From Diphasiastrum complanatum (taxonomy: Eukaryota > Streptophyta > Lycopodiopsida > Lycopodiales > Lycopodiaceae): a stretch of DNA of 64,000 bases. The stretch spans positions 74,573,501-74,637,500 of the forward strand of contig CM055095.1 in assembly GCA_029204225.1 (NCBI GenBank), written 5' to 3'. Made by a program: the position numbers and the translations under genes. The notes under the pieces are model-generated. The model worked only from the letters and a program-made list of their open reading frames with translations, was not told where the DNA came from and ran no database searches. Shown piece by piece: positions 44,655 to 56,949 of this stretch (position 1 is its first letter; every line of letters begins with the position of its first letter).

Positions 44655-46935
44655 TCTGTGATAGATTGGATTTAGCATATGCCCAGAATTGAAGTAAATG
44701 TGGGCTAACGGCTGTGGGCAGTGAGAACGAATCAATTTTTACAAGTGTTATTTTGAGTAGCGAATCCCTTGAGAAAGAAATAAAGGTCCATACCCTTGAA
44801 CTTAGGGTGGCCTTGAACATAAGGCATGTCTTAAAGGAAATACATCACCCTCAATTGCCTTAAGTAGTCATAGCTGCAAGTGTGCCTTGACCAGATTATG
44901 GGTGGCGTTAGGTCAGGTCCTTGTGGATCGAAATAGCAAGTCTTGCTGAAGGTTGAGCATTGCAAGCAGGTTTGAAATCTGCTATGGTTTGCTTGAATCA
45001 ATTATAGAATGTCGATTTCTAGGAGAACACTGGGTCGAATCAATTCAATGGATCGATTTCCAGGAATCGATTCTGTGAAGAATATTCAAAATAGTTGCAG
45101 TTGCGCTCCAATTCAAATTGCTACAATGGTGGCTTCCCGACTTGAAGAGAAATTAGAGTGCTCCTTAAAAAGAGAGGACCATGCCCTCAGAAATAAGATA
45201 TAGCTCTATATTCCAAGGGTTGGCCCGTTGAAATACATTTTGAAATTAAAGGCCACAACCTTTAAATTCTTATAAGAAGATAATTATAACTTTAACACCA
45301 ACCTCACCATGTCATTTATAGTTTAGTATATTGGCCCTTGATATTATAGAGTCAATGCCTCTACCTTATGCCTTGTCCAAATGGGTAATGCATTAAATGA
45401 TGCAGTATTATAGAACAAGTCCTGAATTGAGAAGAAGGAACCTTGCTTGTAGAATTCGGTAATGCTCCAGGTGCCACAACTTAGTTCTTAAGAACTTGAC
45501 TCTGCATCATCAGTCCTCCAAATATAATTCAAAGGTCGTTATCGGGGTATGCCTTAAATAAGTATAGATCCTTTGAAGAAAATCGAATACTTCAGAACTA
45601 ATGACATTAAGCTTATATTGCATAAATGCCATAAAGTAGGAGTGATGCTTAGAAATAGAAATCTGGGAATGATATGCATCATATAGTTCTTGAAGTATTC
45701 AAGGCTCAATAAATATAATCAAAAAGCCAATAAATCGTATAAAATGCCATAACCGAGTCACCACATGTCCCCTTCTTCAAATGCGAAACGGCCTCGTGAG
45801 CCAAAAGAACAGTATCTTCTGTCAACCAATGTTGATGATATTAGACTCTTCATAGCCTCATGATATAACAATATTTTGGCCTTAGATTCATCTTCATATT
45901 GAAGTTTGAATGAGATGAAAAGATTTCCGATCTGCAGCCCAAAATCATTTCTCTACAGAAATTACACATCTTCAATAAATTGTAATATGTCAACATTCAG
46001 GTCTGGAAATTAGAGAATGATACTTTGTCAAAAATAAAATAAAATCAGATAATCCCGAGGAACTATCTGCCACCAGCTTTTGAACATCCACCGACAACTT
46101 GAACTTTTAAAGTCAGCTTTGAAAATCAGCTCCTTTCTATGTTTTAGCAGCATGGATTTTTGCATAGCATTCAAACTTATAAAACTCTGCCCGAGAAATT
46201 AGTAGTGTGTCTTTATAGCACCACGGAACAATCATCATACTTGTTAAGAGTCTGCTCATTTAGTATGGGCTACTTTCAGACATGAATATTGTCATCAATC
46301 TGAACTTTTGCTGAACTAATACATAGTTGGTCACTCATACCAGATCAGATTTACGATTCAATTTTGCAGCCAACATTTTAACTCTCAGAATAAAATCAGT
46401 AGCATCTCTAGGCATAAATTTAGCTTTAAAAATTAACCAACTTCATTTTGTAATTGTAGAAGTACCACGGGCCTCCATTTCAGCTTTGAAGTTCTGTCAT
46501 AACAGAATCAAGTCATACAATGTGCAGTAATGGGATGAATGACATAACAATGCAAGGGTCAGAACAATGAGTTTGACAGTTGAGCCCATAATCTCAATAT
46601 AGGCAGCTTTTCTTCTGGTATGGCCTTTTTCACATGGCTGAAAATCCTGTGAACAAACACTCAAAAACAAAACAAAGAAACACAAACACATATACATAAT
46701 AGCAACTGTCTCTTGGAAAAGCATAGATCAGAAATTGCTTATGTAAAACCAAGAGCTTACGTAAAACCAAGAGCTTATTGACATAATGAAACAAATACAG
46801 TTTTCAGCGTTTATTATCAAAACACGACAAATCTACAACGACACAAAATTACAAAACAAATACAGTATAAATAAGATTACAAACTTCTAAAAGAAATAGT
46901 CAACAAAAAATGTGTAAAACAGAGAATTGAAAACA
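44655..46935. repeat. 2.3-kb duplication, copy 1
   Basis: Nearly collinear with 49463-51700. It starts at GATAGATTGGATTTAGCATA and ends at GTAAAACAGAGAATTGAAAA. Differences are mostly single bases and small indels, several of CpG to TpG type (here GATTGG and AATTGAAG, copy 2 GATCGG and AATCGAAG). Minus-strand exon-like stretches lie inside, e.g. an AG acceptor then DFQPCEKGHTRRKAAYIEIM at about 46650-46560, and EDTVLLAHEAVSHLKKGTCG near 45810. Confidence 0.92.
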
Positions 46936-46973
46936 AGAAAAGAAAAAGATAATCTGCCTCTATCTCATGGAGG

Positions 46974-48062
46974 CTAAGAAAATCGGAAGTGTAATCTCTT
47001 GATGATTTCGGCTTCAGTCTTGGTATGAATACCATGCTCTTTGGATAGCATATTGTCATAGACCATAGTTACTACAGTCCAATCAAAAATTAAGCACATC
47101 TTACAATGCTGCACCATAATACCAATAAGCACTTTCAAATTTGATCTTGGTAGATTCAACAGCCAGTCTTCATATGTTAGCATAGAAATCCGACAATGTT
47201 TCATTCTTGGAAATGAAATTTGTAGAACGCTGAAACAAAGTTTAATAGCAGTGTAATTCATAAGGCTTCCATCAAATATCACAGAAGGGATGAAATATTG
47301 ATCAACACTGGGCTGCATTTCCCCATCCTCAATTTGGTACAGGGGATTCACATATTGGATAAATGAAGTATTATTCTGCCCTTCATTCAGCCTAGCAGTA
47401 TCTTCTTCCAAATGTTGTGAGACAATGTACTCCAATAATAAATCAACTTCAAGTTCTGCACATGGTTTTAAAAATATATTATATGTCATGTCAGAATCTT
47501 GGTGATGGTCATAATCATCTGTTGTACATGAGAGAAGGGACTTCCGAAAAATAGTAATGGTTTTTGCCTCAGCGTTCTCAGTCTGAAACTTAAACTTGAA
47601 GAATCTGCCTCAGTCATTTCAACAGATTTACAAAGAATGACAATGGGCCACTGAGGTTCATAGCATAATGGGGTAGCTGCTAAAAATAGATTCCACAAAA
47701 CAAATACATTATTCACCACAGTCTTCTCAGCTCCAAGCTTAAATGTGCTTCAATCTTTTTGAGGGATTGTACTTGGTACCAAATATAGCTTGTAAAACAC
47801 TGTACATCCACAAAGTTATAATATTCTGATTCTGTAGAGATTCGCAAAAAGAAATGGACAGTAAAACTAGAATCTGCCCACATAAAATCAGAATGGTGAA
47901 TGGAGATGATAATGAGCAGAAATTTTCCTCTTTGGCTATGCTCCCCGGCAACGCGCCAAAATAAGCGTATGTCATAACCTGCTTATTTGGAAATTCGATG
48001 GTTTTTGCAGTATAAGAGATGTCGTTCCCCAAAGAGAGCACATAACAGGGTAATTCTGTCAT
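46974..48062 (-). CDS. Exon-like coding segments of an unrecognised gene
   Basis: Frames 48062-47739 (GSIAKEENFCSLSSPFTILI, NIITLWMYSVLQAIFGTKYN), 47719-47486 and 47489-46974 (AELEVDLLLEYIVSQHLEED, YVNPLYQIEDGEMQPSVDQY, RISMLTYEDWLLNLPRSNLK). The last extends upstream in frame into KTITIFRKSLLSC to a CAG acceptor at about 47585. Codon use and the absence of transposon motifs suggest host coding sequence. It may be the 3' part of the gene whose exons lie at 53.8-55.7 kb, with the duplicated block and repeat DNA as very long introns, but that link is inference. No family recognised. Confidence 0.4.
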
Positions 48063-48299
48063 TATGGTGGTAACAAAGATATATCATTGATGCACAGTGA
48101 AATGGGATGGAAATGATGAGAAATCTGGTTGTCAAGGACATTTAGATAAGGTAGCCAGGACCACCAAGCCCAAGGGAAAAATGTAATAAATCGGATAGAA
48201 ACAGGTTAAGAAACAGCCGCGTGAAGAAGGCACCTTGAGTTGTACTGCTGGTAACTGCAGGGTCGGAATAATTCCATAGATGCTGGTAACTGCAGGGTC

Positions 48300-49460
48300 G
48301 AAATAATTCCATAGATCCAGGGTCGGATTTCTGAGAATCGGATTCTGAGGATCTGAAAATCAATGACAGAAACCCGATCCAGGATCGGATCGGTTCGGTT
48401 CGATGGATCGGATTAGCTCTTGGGTCAAATTTTGTAAAGGATCGGAATTCCGCTTCACCATGGATCGGAAAGTGCCATTCTGAATCGAGTTTACACACGT
48501 CTGACTGGGCCGTAATAGCTGTAAAGATGAATCTTGTTGAATAGCCATATATCATAATGGTTAAGTCAGACTGTATTGAATGCGTAGACTCCAAATAGGA
48601 CATTAGTTATATCAACCAACTGTAGGATCGATTTGTGAAGTGCATATTCACCTGAGCTGTTACGTGAAGGTTGGATCGATTTCCACCAGGATCGCGTTTG
48701 TAGTCAATAGACTCGTTGGGGATCGAAATGTTGTGGGTTGAATAATAACTCATGTGTGCGCCCTGCTGTAGGTCACAATAAGCAATGCCAAGGTCCGGTT
48801 GGATGTGACACGGCTGTTCTACAGAATCGTTTTGGTAAAGTCGCCACTTCTGTAGCTCCGTAGGTTCGATTTCAGAAGCTCTGCCATTGAAGATCGAATC
48901 GACCTGTTTTTTCTGAAGGTCTTCATAACCGTTTTCTTGATGTTCGAATTCAGTCATCCTCACAGTCATATCGATTTCTGAGGATCAAATTAATTCGATC
49001 TCTGACTTGGATCGACTAGGATCACATTTAGATGTGGATTGTGACGACTGCTCAGGATCGGAAATAGCTCTGTCAATTCGGCAATGTGCTGTAGGATCAA
49101 AATCTGCTGCCGCTGGATCCAGTTACTGTAAAGGGTCGAATCTGTGTAACTCTGGATCGATGATGCACTGCTGGTTCGTTTCTCTGAGAACCGATTTGGA
49201 GAAAAAAAGAAGGATCTTCCATGAATGCGCCCAAGCCTTGTTGTTGTTGTTGACTATGAATCAGAATACACAGCACATGATGGATCGAAGTCATTTCATA
49301 GATTGATTCTGAGGATCGATTTCCATCTCGTGGATCGGAATAACTACAAGACTCAAATTCGAAGTGTTATAAAGGTCGTTGAATAGCTATGTGTAGAGAT
49401 GGATGCATCAGTCAGTCTGTTGGAGATCGGAATGATGCATCTCTATTGTAGATCTAAATC
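48300..49460. repeat. Field of dispersed GGATCGA / GATCGATTTC motifs
   Basis: About 1.1 kb in which GGATCG or GATCGA occurs roughly every 30-50 bp (e.g. GATCCAGGATCGGATCGG near 48375, ATGGATCGGATTAG, AAGGATCGGAATTCC, GGATCGATTTCCA), often as a break point between otherwise unrelated words. The field continues more weakly into the start of duplicated copy 2, and the decayed GATTG forms in copy 1 match it. Non-coding. Confidence 0.8.
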
Positions 49461-49462
49461 TA

Positions 49463-51700
49463 TGATAGATCGGATTTAGCATATGCCCAGAATCGAAGTA
49501 AATGTGGGCTGACGGCTGTGGGCAGCTGAGAACGAATCAATTTCTACAAGTGTTATTTTGAGTAGCGACCTCCTTGAGAAAGAAATAAAGGTCCATACCT
49601 TGAACTTAGGGTGGCCTTGAACATAAGCCATGTCTTAAAGTAAACCCTCAATTGCCTTAAGTAGTCATAGCTGCAAGTCTGCCTTGACCAGATTCTGGGT
49701 GGCGTTAGGTCTTGCTGAAGGTTGAGCGTTGCAAGCAGGTTTGAAATCTGCTATGGTTTGCTTGAATCAATTATAGAAGGTCGATTTCTAGGAGAACACT
49801 GGGTCGAATCAATTCAATGGATCGATTTCCAGGAATCGATTCTGTGAAGAATATTCAAAATAGCTGCAGTTGCGCTCCAATTCAAATTGCTACAATGGTG
49901 GCTAGCTGCAGTTGCGCTCCAATTCAAATTGCTACAATGGTGGCTTCCCGACTTGAAGAGAAATTAGAGTGCTCCTTAAAAAGAGAGGACCATGCCCTCA
50001 GAAATAAGATATAGCTCTATATTCCAAGGGTTGGCCCGTTGAAATACATTTTGAAATTAAAGGCCACAACCTTTAAATTCTTATAAGAAGATAATTATAA
50101 CTTTAACACCAACCTCACCATGTTATTTATAGTTCAGTATATTGGCCCCTGATATTGTAGAGTCAATGCCTCTACCTTATGCCTTGCCAAATAGGTATTG
50201 CATTAAGTGATGCAATATTATAGAACAAGTCCTCTATCGAGAAGAAGGAACCTTGCTTGTAGAATTCAGTAATGCTCCAGGTGCCACAACTTAGTTCTTA
50301 AGAACTTGACTATGCATCATCAATCCTCAAAATATTTTCAAAGGTCGTTATCGGGGTATGCCTTAAATAAGTATAGATCCTTCGAAGAAAATAGAATACT
50401 TCAGAATTAATGACATTAAGCTTAAATTGCATAAATGCCATAAAGTAGGAATGATGCTTAGAAATAGAAAATCTGGGAATGATATGCATCATATAGTTCT
50501 TGAAGTATTCAAGGCTCAATAAATATAATCAAAAAGCCGATAAAACGTATAAAATGTCATAATTGAGTCACCACATGTCCCCTTCCTCAAATACAAAACG
50601 GCCTCGTGAGCAAAAAGAACGGTATCTTCTGTCAACCAATGTTGATAATAGTAACAATATTTTGGCCTTAGATTCATCTTCATATTGAAGTTTGAGTGAG
50701 ATGAAAAGATTTCTGGTCTGCAGCACAAAATCATTTCTCTACAGAAATTACACATCTTCGATAAATTGTAATATGTCAACATTTAGGTCTGGAAATTAGA
50801 GAATGATACTTTGTCTCAAAAAATTAAAATCAGATAATCCCGAGGAACTATCAACCACCAGCTTTTGAACATCCACCGACAACTTGAACTTTGAAAGTCA
50901 GCTTTGAAAATCAGCTCATTTCTATGTTTCAGCAGCATGGATTTCTGAATAGCATTCAAACTTATAAAACTCTGCCCGAGAAATTAGTAGTTTGTCTTTA
51001 TAGCACCACGGAACAATCGTCATACTTGTTCAGAGTCTGCTCATTTAGTATGGGCTACTTTCAGACATGAATATTGTCATCAATCTGAACTTTTGCTGAA
51101 CTAATACATAGTTGGTCACTCATACAAGATCAGATTTACCATTCAATTTTGCAGCCAACATTTTAACTCTCAGAATAAAATCAGCAGCATCACTAGGTAG
51201 AAATTTAGCTTCAAAAATTCACCAACTTCATTTTGTAATTGTAGAAGTACCACAGGCCTCCATTTCAGTTTTGAAGTTCTATCATAACAGAATCAAGTCA
51301 TACAATGTGCAGTAATGGGATGAATGACATAACAACGCAAGGCACAAAACAATGAGTTTGACAGTTGAGCCCATAATCTCAATATAGGCAGCTTTTCTTC
51401 TGGTATGGCCTTTTTCACATGGCTGAAAATCTTGTGAACAAACACTCAAAAACAAAACAAACAAACACAAACACATATACATAATAGGAATTGTCGCTTG
51501 GAAAATCATAGATCAGAAATTGCTTACGTAAAACCAAGAGTTTATTGACATAACAAAACAAATATAGTTTTTAGCCTGTATTATCAAAACACGACAAATC
51601 TACAATAACACAAAATTACAAAACAAATACAGTATAAATAAGATGAAAAACTTCTAAAAGAAATAGTCAACAAAAAAAGTGTAAAACAGAGAATTGAAAA
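49463..51700. repeat. 2.3-kb duplication, copy 2
   Basis: Second copy of 44655-46935. It differs by an extra 42-bp tandem unit (49861-49944), loss of about 30 bp near 50650, and scattered substitutions. Outside the right edge the two loci are unrelated (AAAACAAGAAAAG against AAATTACCAAATA). Confidence 0.92.
49861..49944. repeat. 42-bp tandem duplication inside copy 2
   Basis: Two identical 42-bp units starting TAGCTGCAGTTGCGCTCC at 49861 and 49903. Copy 1 has one unit (about 45097), so the event post-dates the 2.3-kb duplication. 42 bp is 14 codons. Confidence 0.95.
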
Positions 51701-52689
51701 TTACCAAATAACAAAACCACACATATTACAAGTCCATCTAATAAGAGGGCCCTAGACAGATGGCCTCTCCCCCTGCAAGACATGAGACAAGCCCTCTTCT
51801 ATGTCTTCTCTTCTAAGTAAAAATAGCTCACAAACTGAGAAAATCTCTTATAATTTTCCAACGACCTATCTTCGCATGATGCTTGGCTTTACAACTTTGA
51901 ACGCATTCGAACAACAAATTTACGATGCTTTTCCCAAAAGCCATCTCTTTAATTCAGAAAAAAATTTCTTAATTTGGATCCTAAAATGCAAGTTTTCACA
52001 AAAAATCAAAGCTTGATGTTTGATCATCTCAAGCATGTTTGTAAGTGCAAAGATCATGATTTTGAGGCTTCTTGAGCTCGATATAGCTTCAATATCATTA
52101 ATGAGAGCAATTTTTGGGAGTTTATAGGACCAAGTAGGCTCACTTTATTGCATGTGACGTGCAAGAACCATGAAGAGTCCATGGACTTTGGATCTCCACA
52201 CATTTCCATGAGTTGATCTTTTGGGACTAGATGCCATATTGCTAAAAAGGCCATGAAGAAAAAATCAAGATGGAAGCCACTCGTAAGGGTTTTGATCATC
52301 CATTTGAGAGTTCAGATCTGATCTTTAGGTCCAGGTAGAAGTCACCACTTGGTGGATTTAAGATCAGTAGCATCCATTCTATGACAAATGACCAAATTTG
52401 TGAGATTTGTGAGATTCTACAATTAACTAGTCATGAGAGAATCTCACAAGCTAGTCATGAAAATTTAGGACATAGTTTGTTGTCAAATCACTTCAAATCC
52501 AATCCAACTCTTAGAATTAGAGTCTCAAAACTTGAAAGAGTCCAGTAGATGTGCTTGGATCTGATTTTCATGCGCTTTGAAACAAATTTTTGATGTTAAA
52601 TTTGAGTGATCTTGGTAAGATCCATTTTTCACTTTGATTAGATTTTGGTGAAGATCGATTCTAAGATTTGTGATCTAGATCTTGGTTCT

Positions 52690-52855
52690 TTCTAGACTTT
52701 TGATTTATGTTCAAATCTAGTTCTTTGAAGGTCACAAAATCAATTTGTAGTCATTTCACACATGTACTCTTTGTACATTACTTCCTCATCATGGCATCAA
52801 TAGGAACTTTTCTATTGAAGGCAAGTGAAAGATTGAATTCATCCAACTATTCCAC
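52690..52855 (+). mobile_element. Copia leader end and gag start fragment
   Basis: Matches 41640-41775 (GTTCAAATCTAGT, TTGTAG, ATCAATAGG) and then runs ATG 52791 MASIGTFLLKASERLNSSNY before a stop, the typical copia gag start. Nothing further of gag is seen. The preceding 400 bp resemble the leader of the plus-strand copia at 40.5-41.6 kb in composition and words. Confidence 0.6.
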
Positions 52856-53293
52856 ACGGTAATCACTTGATACTATAGCGCTAAACTGACCAACAAGCAT
52901 TGTCACAGTCAATGGGAGCTGGTTAAGTGGTTCAGCCCATGAAAGTAAGACCAAGATTTGACCCTCCCTTGAACCAAAGAACTACTTTCAAATAGTCTAC
53001 CAAACAAATTGAGCAATTCATAAGAAGTCTTTATTTCCTCCAAATTTTTAGAAAGTGACTTTATTGGCATATGGATACAAAAATTGAAATACCAGATGCT
53101 CTTCTGAATGGCCTGAATTGAGCAACGATGCTAATAAACTCACATTTGAATGTGAAAGTGCTCCCAATCCAATGATAAAGAATAAAGAATCAAGTATACC
53201 AATAACACAATGCCATTTACTTTTGTAAGTACATTTACTTGCAAAATTTTGAGCTCAATTACAAGGAAAATCTTAAGAACAGCACAATGAGCT

Positions 53294-53630
53294 GTAGTGA
53301 AATCCCTATAAGATACCAAATGTATGAGCCACGTCATGATACAGAAGAAACCATGTGGTACTGCTACACGAATAGCATGAAGCACAGTTGCAACAGAATC
53401 TTGTTTTGTAACAATTTTTTCCACTGATCCTATAATTTTACGTGGCAATGATGTGTGAGAAGTGGAAATCCCTAAAGAATAGCAATTGTATGAGCCACAT
53501 CATGATACAGAAGAAGCCAATATGGCACTGCTACACGAATAGCATGAAGCACAGTTGCAACAGAATCTTGTTTTGTAACAATTTTTTCCACTGATCCTAT
53601 AATTTTGCGTGGCAATGATGTGTGAGGAGT
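53294..53630. repeat. 167-bp tandem duplication covering exon sequence
   Basis: Two units offset by 167 bp, e.g. CTGCTACACGAATAGCATG at 53361 and 53528, and CCACTGATCCTATAATTTT at 53421 and 53588, with a few differences (ACGTGG/GCGTGG). Both encode RKIIGSVEKIVTKQDSVATV on the minus strand. 167 is not divisible by three, so both units cannot be read in frame without splicing between them. Confidence 0.93.
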
Positions 53631-55715
53631 GAATCCTTCAGAAATGGTCAAGAGAACTGTTACATGAGTATAGCAATGCTCAAGAATGAGATTTATCTTC
53701 TGGAGCAAAGACTTAAATGCACCTACATGGCACTCAAATGAAATGAATCTTTCCCCCATCCTTTCCGCGATAAGTCTTTCTAACACGTGCCCCTGCAAAT
53801 ACACATATAGAGCCATTGAAAACTTACCCTCTAGAGACCTTCAAACATTAAAGTCAAAGTAGGACTACCTCTATCAAATCAAGGGTCGTATCAAAGGCAA
53901 AGTATGATACCGTTGATTTGAATATTTGTCGCTTTCTTAAAACTGCGCAATCGAGCTTCGCTTGAATTTGAGCTGCCTTGGTCGTGGATGTCAAAGTCTG
54001 CTGATATCCCATGTTCAGAATCGAATATACTGCTTGCACATCCCATAAATATTTCAAAACTTTATTACATGCTAAAGTTCAGCTTCTTGTATGAACAATC
54101 ACAGCTATCGTGATCTGGAAAGAAAGTATACAAGTACGTATCATGTATGCTTGACTGGGAGCTAATTGCAAAGCTTTGTTGCTTAAGCGGAGAATGAGCA
54201 TGCTTAACACAGATCAAAGTTCACAAAACGGTTTTCACTAGAAATGGGAGATAGTTATTAGCATATGTGCAGCACTGTAACTACAAAAGGGCCAGCTTCT
54301 AAGAACAGCAACAATTAAAATCATGCCAAAGAGCAAGATCTATAGTAAAATATGCTGTTATAGCTTCTAACTCCACACTCCTCAAATGCCCCCTCATCAC
54401 AACACTATTTCCCATTAGTTGCCTGGCTTAAATTAACAACCAATTGCATAACGTTTATACCTGTAATTTTTCAAGCCCTGCTCTCTTCTGCACAAAAAGT
54501 TCTGAAAGTTTCAGAGCATCTTCAACAAGTCCTTGCAAAAAACCGAAGTCTTGCCCATTAGTAGTTGATAGAAGCTCTGTACTGTGGGCTTTAAGGATCG
54601 AGTGAACCGACCGAAGAATTTCTATAGAAAGAAACCCAAACCGTTTCCCAACTCTATGCAGATGTGTTCCAGATTTTCCACATCCTATCAAAGCCTTTCT
54701 GGAAGAAATACAAATTGGATATGTTCCGCATGGACGGTTATCATCTGCTGATAATGTTTGAGCACAAAGCAATTCCAATAGCTGAGAGCAGCACCGAACG
54801 AAACCTATCCCGTAATCACAAGGCTGACTTTCAGTAGGAACTTCATTTTGCCGTCCACAAGTTAAGCATTTAGAACCCTCAGACTGTGGAACCAACATGG
54901 CCACATTCTCGGCAGGACCATGTGTATCATTGATTCGTAGAAATGGGTCAACATTCTTTGGAGGCTCAATGGAGGAAGGAGATTCTTGTCGTATTCCATA
55001 AGCAGATTCCAGGTTAACATCCACGCTCTTAATCCCCTCGGAAGCCTTTGAACATGCACATAATACCCCAGAATTCATACGAAGAGGAGGATTGATTGCA
55101 ATACCATCTGCATGAGAAGATACCTCCGTTGCAGTCACAGTACCTCTCACACATTCTGCCGTCTCCTTATATCCTGGTAAATGATTATGATTGGCCTTGG
55201 ATATACTAAGATCTAGTCTCCTGTGACGCATCTGATAGATGCCTTCGCTCTCCAGAAATGGCAGACATGGTGAAATTGCGCTACTTCCACCTCCAAAATC
55301 AATATGCTCGGCAACTTTTTGATATTTAAAATTTCTTTTATCCACTGCATTCGTGCACCTCTTTTCTTCATTCCTTTCACCGTGACTAAAAACTTTGTTA
55401 ATTGCATGCTCTAAGCTGTCAGATGCCTGTGTTTGCAACACAATACCATCCATTATGAAGAAGATTACTTTGGTCAAAAAAGACTCAGGGCAAGCCAAGC
55501 CTCAGCATGGAACAGACATAAAATTGTAAGAAAATTTTCTGATGGAAAAGACACAAGTTTTGAGAAAGTTCTTTGTTAATAACACAATGCTTCAGTGAGA
55601 TCATAAAGCATTGAGGAATGGTAGTTACCCTTTCTACAGACAGTTTTTGTGCAAGCTTTGTCAATGTGTACGCACGACGGCCAATTCTCGCCACTTGAAC
55701 ATTCCGCACCTGCAC
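53470..55715 (-). CDS. Multi-exon gene, product not recognised
   Basis: Minus-strand exons with matching splice sites: about 55712-55631 (acceptor AAGTGCAG/GTGCGG; VRNVQVARIGRRAYTLTKLA), about 55498-54465 (donor CAG/GTATAAAC; contains CLTCGRQNEVPTESQPC, CCSQLLELLCAQTLSADD, FLSIEILRSVHSILKAHS, LVEDALKLSELFVQKRAG), about 54000-53869 (QIQAKLDCAVLRKRQIFKS, donor GAG/GTAGTC) and from 53792 (acceptor TTTGCAG/GGG; GHVLERLIAERMGERFISFE, RKIIGSVEKIVTKQDSVATV). The last three keep phase 0 at each join, giving DLIE/GHVLERL. Helix-rich, with a possible CxxC and no catalytic motif seen. Neither end of the gene is certain. An ARM/HEAT-type or meiosis-related protein is conceivable but unproved. Confidence 0.6.
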
Positions 55716-55799
55716 TTAAAGCTTCATTTCAGCAGTTTTTTTAATAAATATCCACAAGATTAATAGAACATCTTTGAACAAACATAAGTTCAGTCATTC

Positions 55800-56450
55800 A
55801 CGATGCACATTACATACAGAAGATGACGGCTAGAGGACAATGAGGAAAAGCCTAGCAGCTGCTAAACTACATGCTACTTTGAGTAATCTGCTACGAACCA
55901 GCAGAAATTGATGGTACCGATAATAGCAATCCAGACAATCCAAGAAGTTTATTTCCAAGGTCAACGCCCATGATGAAGCTAAGTGCATTGAAAAATATTT
56001 AAGCTTTAGTCAGAGCAGTCATAATGAAGCTAAGTGCATTGAAAAATATTAAAAGCTTTAGTCAAAGCAGTCAAATTTCATGTAAGCTGACTAGGGGATT
56101 TTCAGTGAGACTAGGATAGTACTCTAGGGAACTTAAAAGATGTAAAAGAAGATCCGGCCATCATCCAGTAGAAAGTAGAAAACTCTCTTATGATAAAGAA
56201 GCCTTTGATGATGGCCATTATATTTGGTCATAAAATGTTTCTTGAACAAATAGACAACGTTTTACTCTTGATAATAAGCATAACTACAATATTTCTGCAA
56301 GTATCTCACTGTCGTCTAATACATTTCCTATCAAGTGAGCTACAGGTTGGCTTGCGTATAATATATCAATGTTATGTCTAGGATAATACCTGATTAAGTT
56401 TCGTCTGATTAGACCATCAACTTCATCATGCATAAGGTGAACTAAACGCT
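55800..56450. other. No supported gene; upstream of the unrecognised gene
   Basis: AT-rich with no frame of note. Contains an imperfect direct repeat AATGAAGCTAAGTGCATTGA / ATGATGAAGCTAAGTGCATT at about 55971 and 56022. Confidence 0.5.
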
Positions 56451-56458
56451 AGGACATC

Positions 56459-56816
56459 TGTTACGAGCTCGTAACCAGTGCCGAACCCTAGGGAACACAG
56501 ATAGGTCAGATACCACAGTCAGGGTCGTGTCCAGCGTACATGACCAACAGGGCAAGACAGTGTGAGTAGTGTGCCCCAGCACGGTCCATAGCCATGGCGG
56601 GCCTAACACAACCTAGGGACCCTGTCAGCAGGATAGGGCCCCCAGTTGGGTCCCGACGTGCAGTCGGCCACGTCAGTGCCACGTGGCTGACACTTGGCAA
56701 TTGCATGCTACCATTCCTCACACTGGGCTAGGAGGGGCTTACTCTATATCAGGGAGTAGGCAAGGTTGGGTGGATCAGTTAGTGTTTGCCCTACTGTGGT
56801 GTTAGGATCTATTACA
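56459..56816 (+). mobile_element. Solo LTR (358 bp) with 5-bp target duplication
   Basis: Starts TGTTACGAGCTCGTAAC, ends TCTATTACA, and is flanked on both sides by ACATC (56454-56458 and 56817-56821). Collinear with the LTR at 62964-63321, same length, few differences. No internal region. Known: solo LTRs form by recombination between the two LTRs of one element. Open frames within are shadows. Confidence 0.95.
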
Positions 56817-56949
56817 ACATCCCTATTCACCTCATCAGCACCCTAGAGTAGGTGCAGGTCACATGCAGAAACACTTCCACATTAGCTTTCATATGTTTGT
56901 ACAACAACCAGCATACTACTGAGTTTCTACCACTTCGGTGAAGGGCAGA

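Noticed and set aside
46497-46724. Membrane protein gene of 75 codons, repeated at 51282-51509
   Set aside because: The hydrophobic start is on the intron side of a good splice acceptor; only the DFQPCEKGHTRRK part looks coding, as an exon of a larger gene.
53470-55715. Meiotic double-strand-break gene (PRD1/MEI1-like)
   Set aside because: Helix-rich style and some phrases made this tempting, but I could not identify a diagnostic motif, so no family is assigned.
56506-56721. 71-codon frame, and its sister at 63011-63226
   Set aside because: Both lie wholly inside the 358-bp LTR and are conserved only because the LTRs are related.
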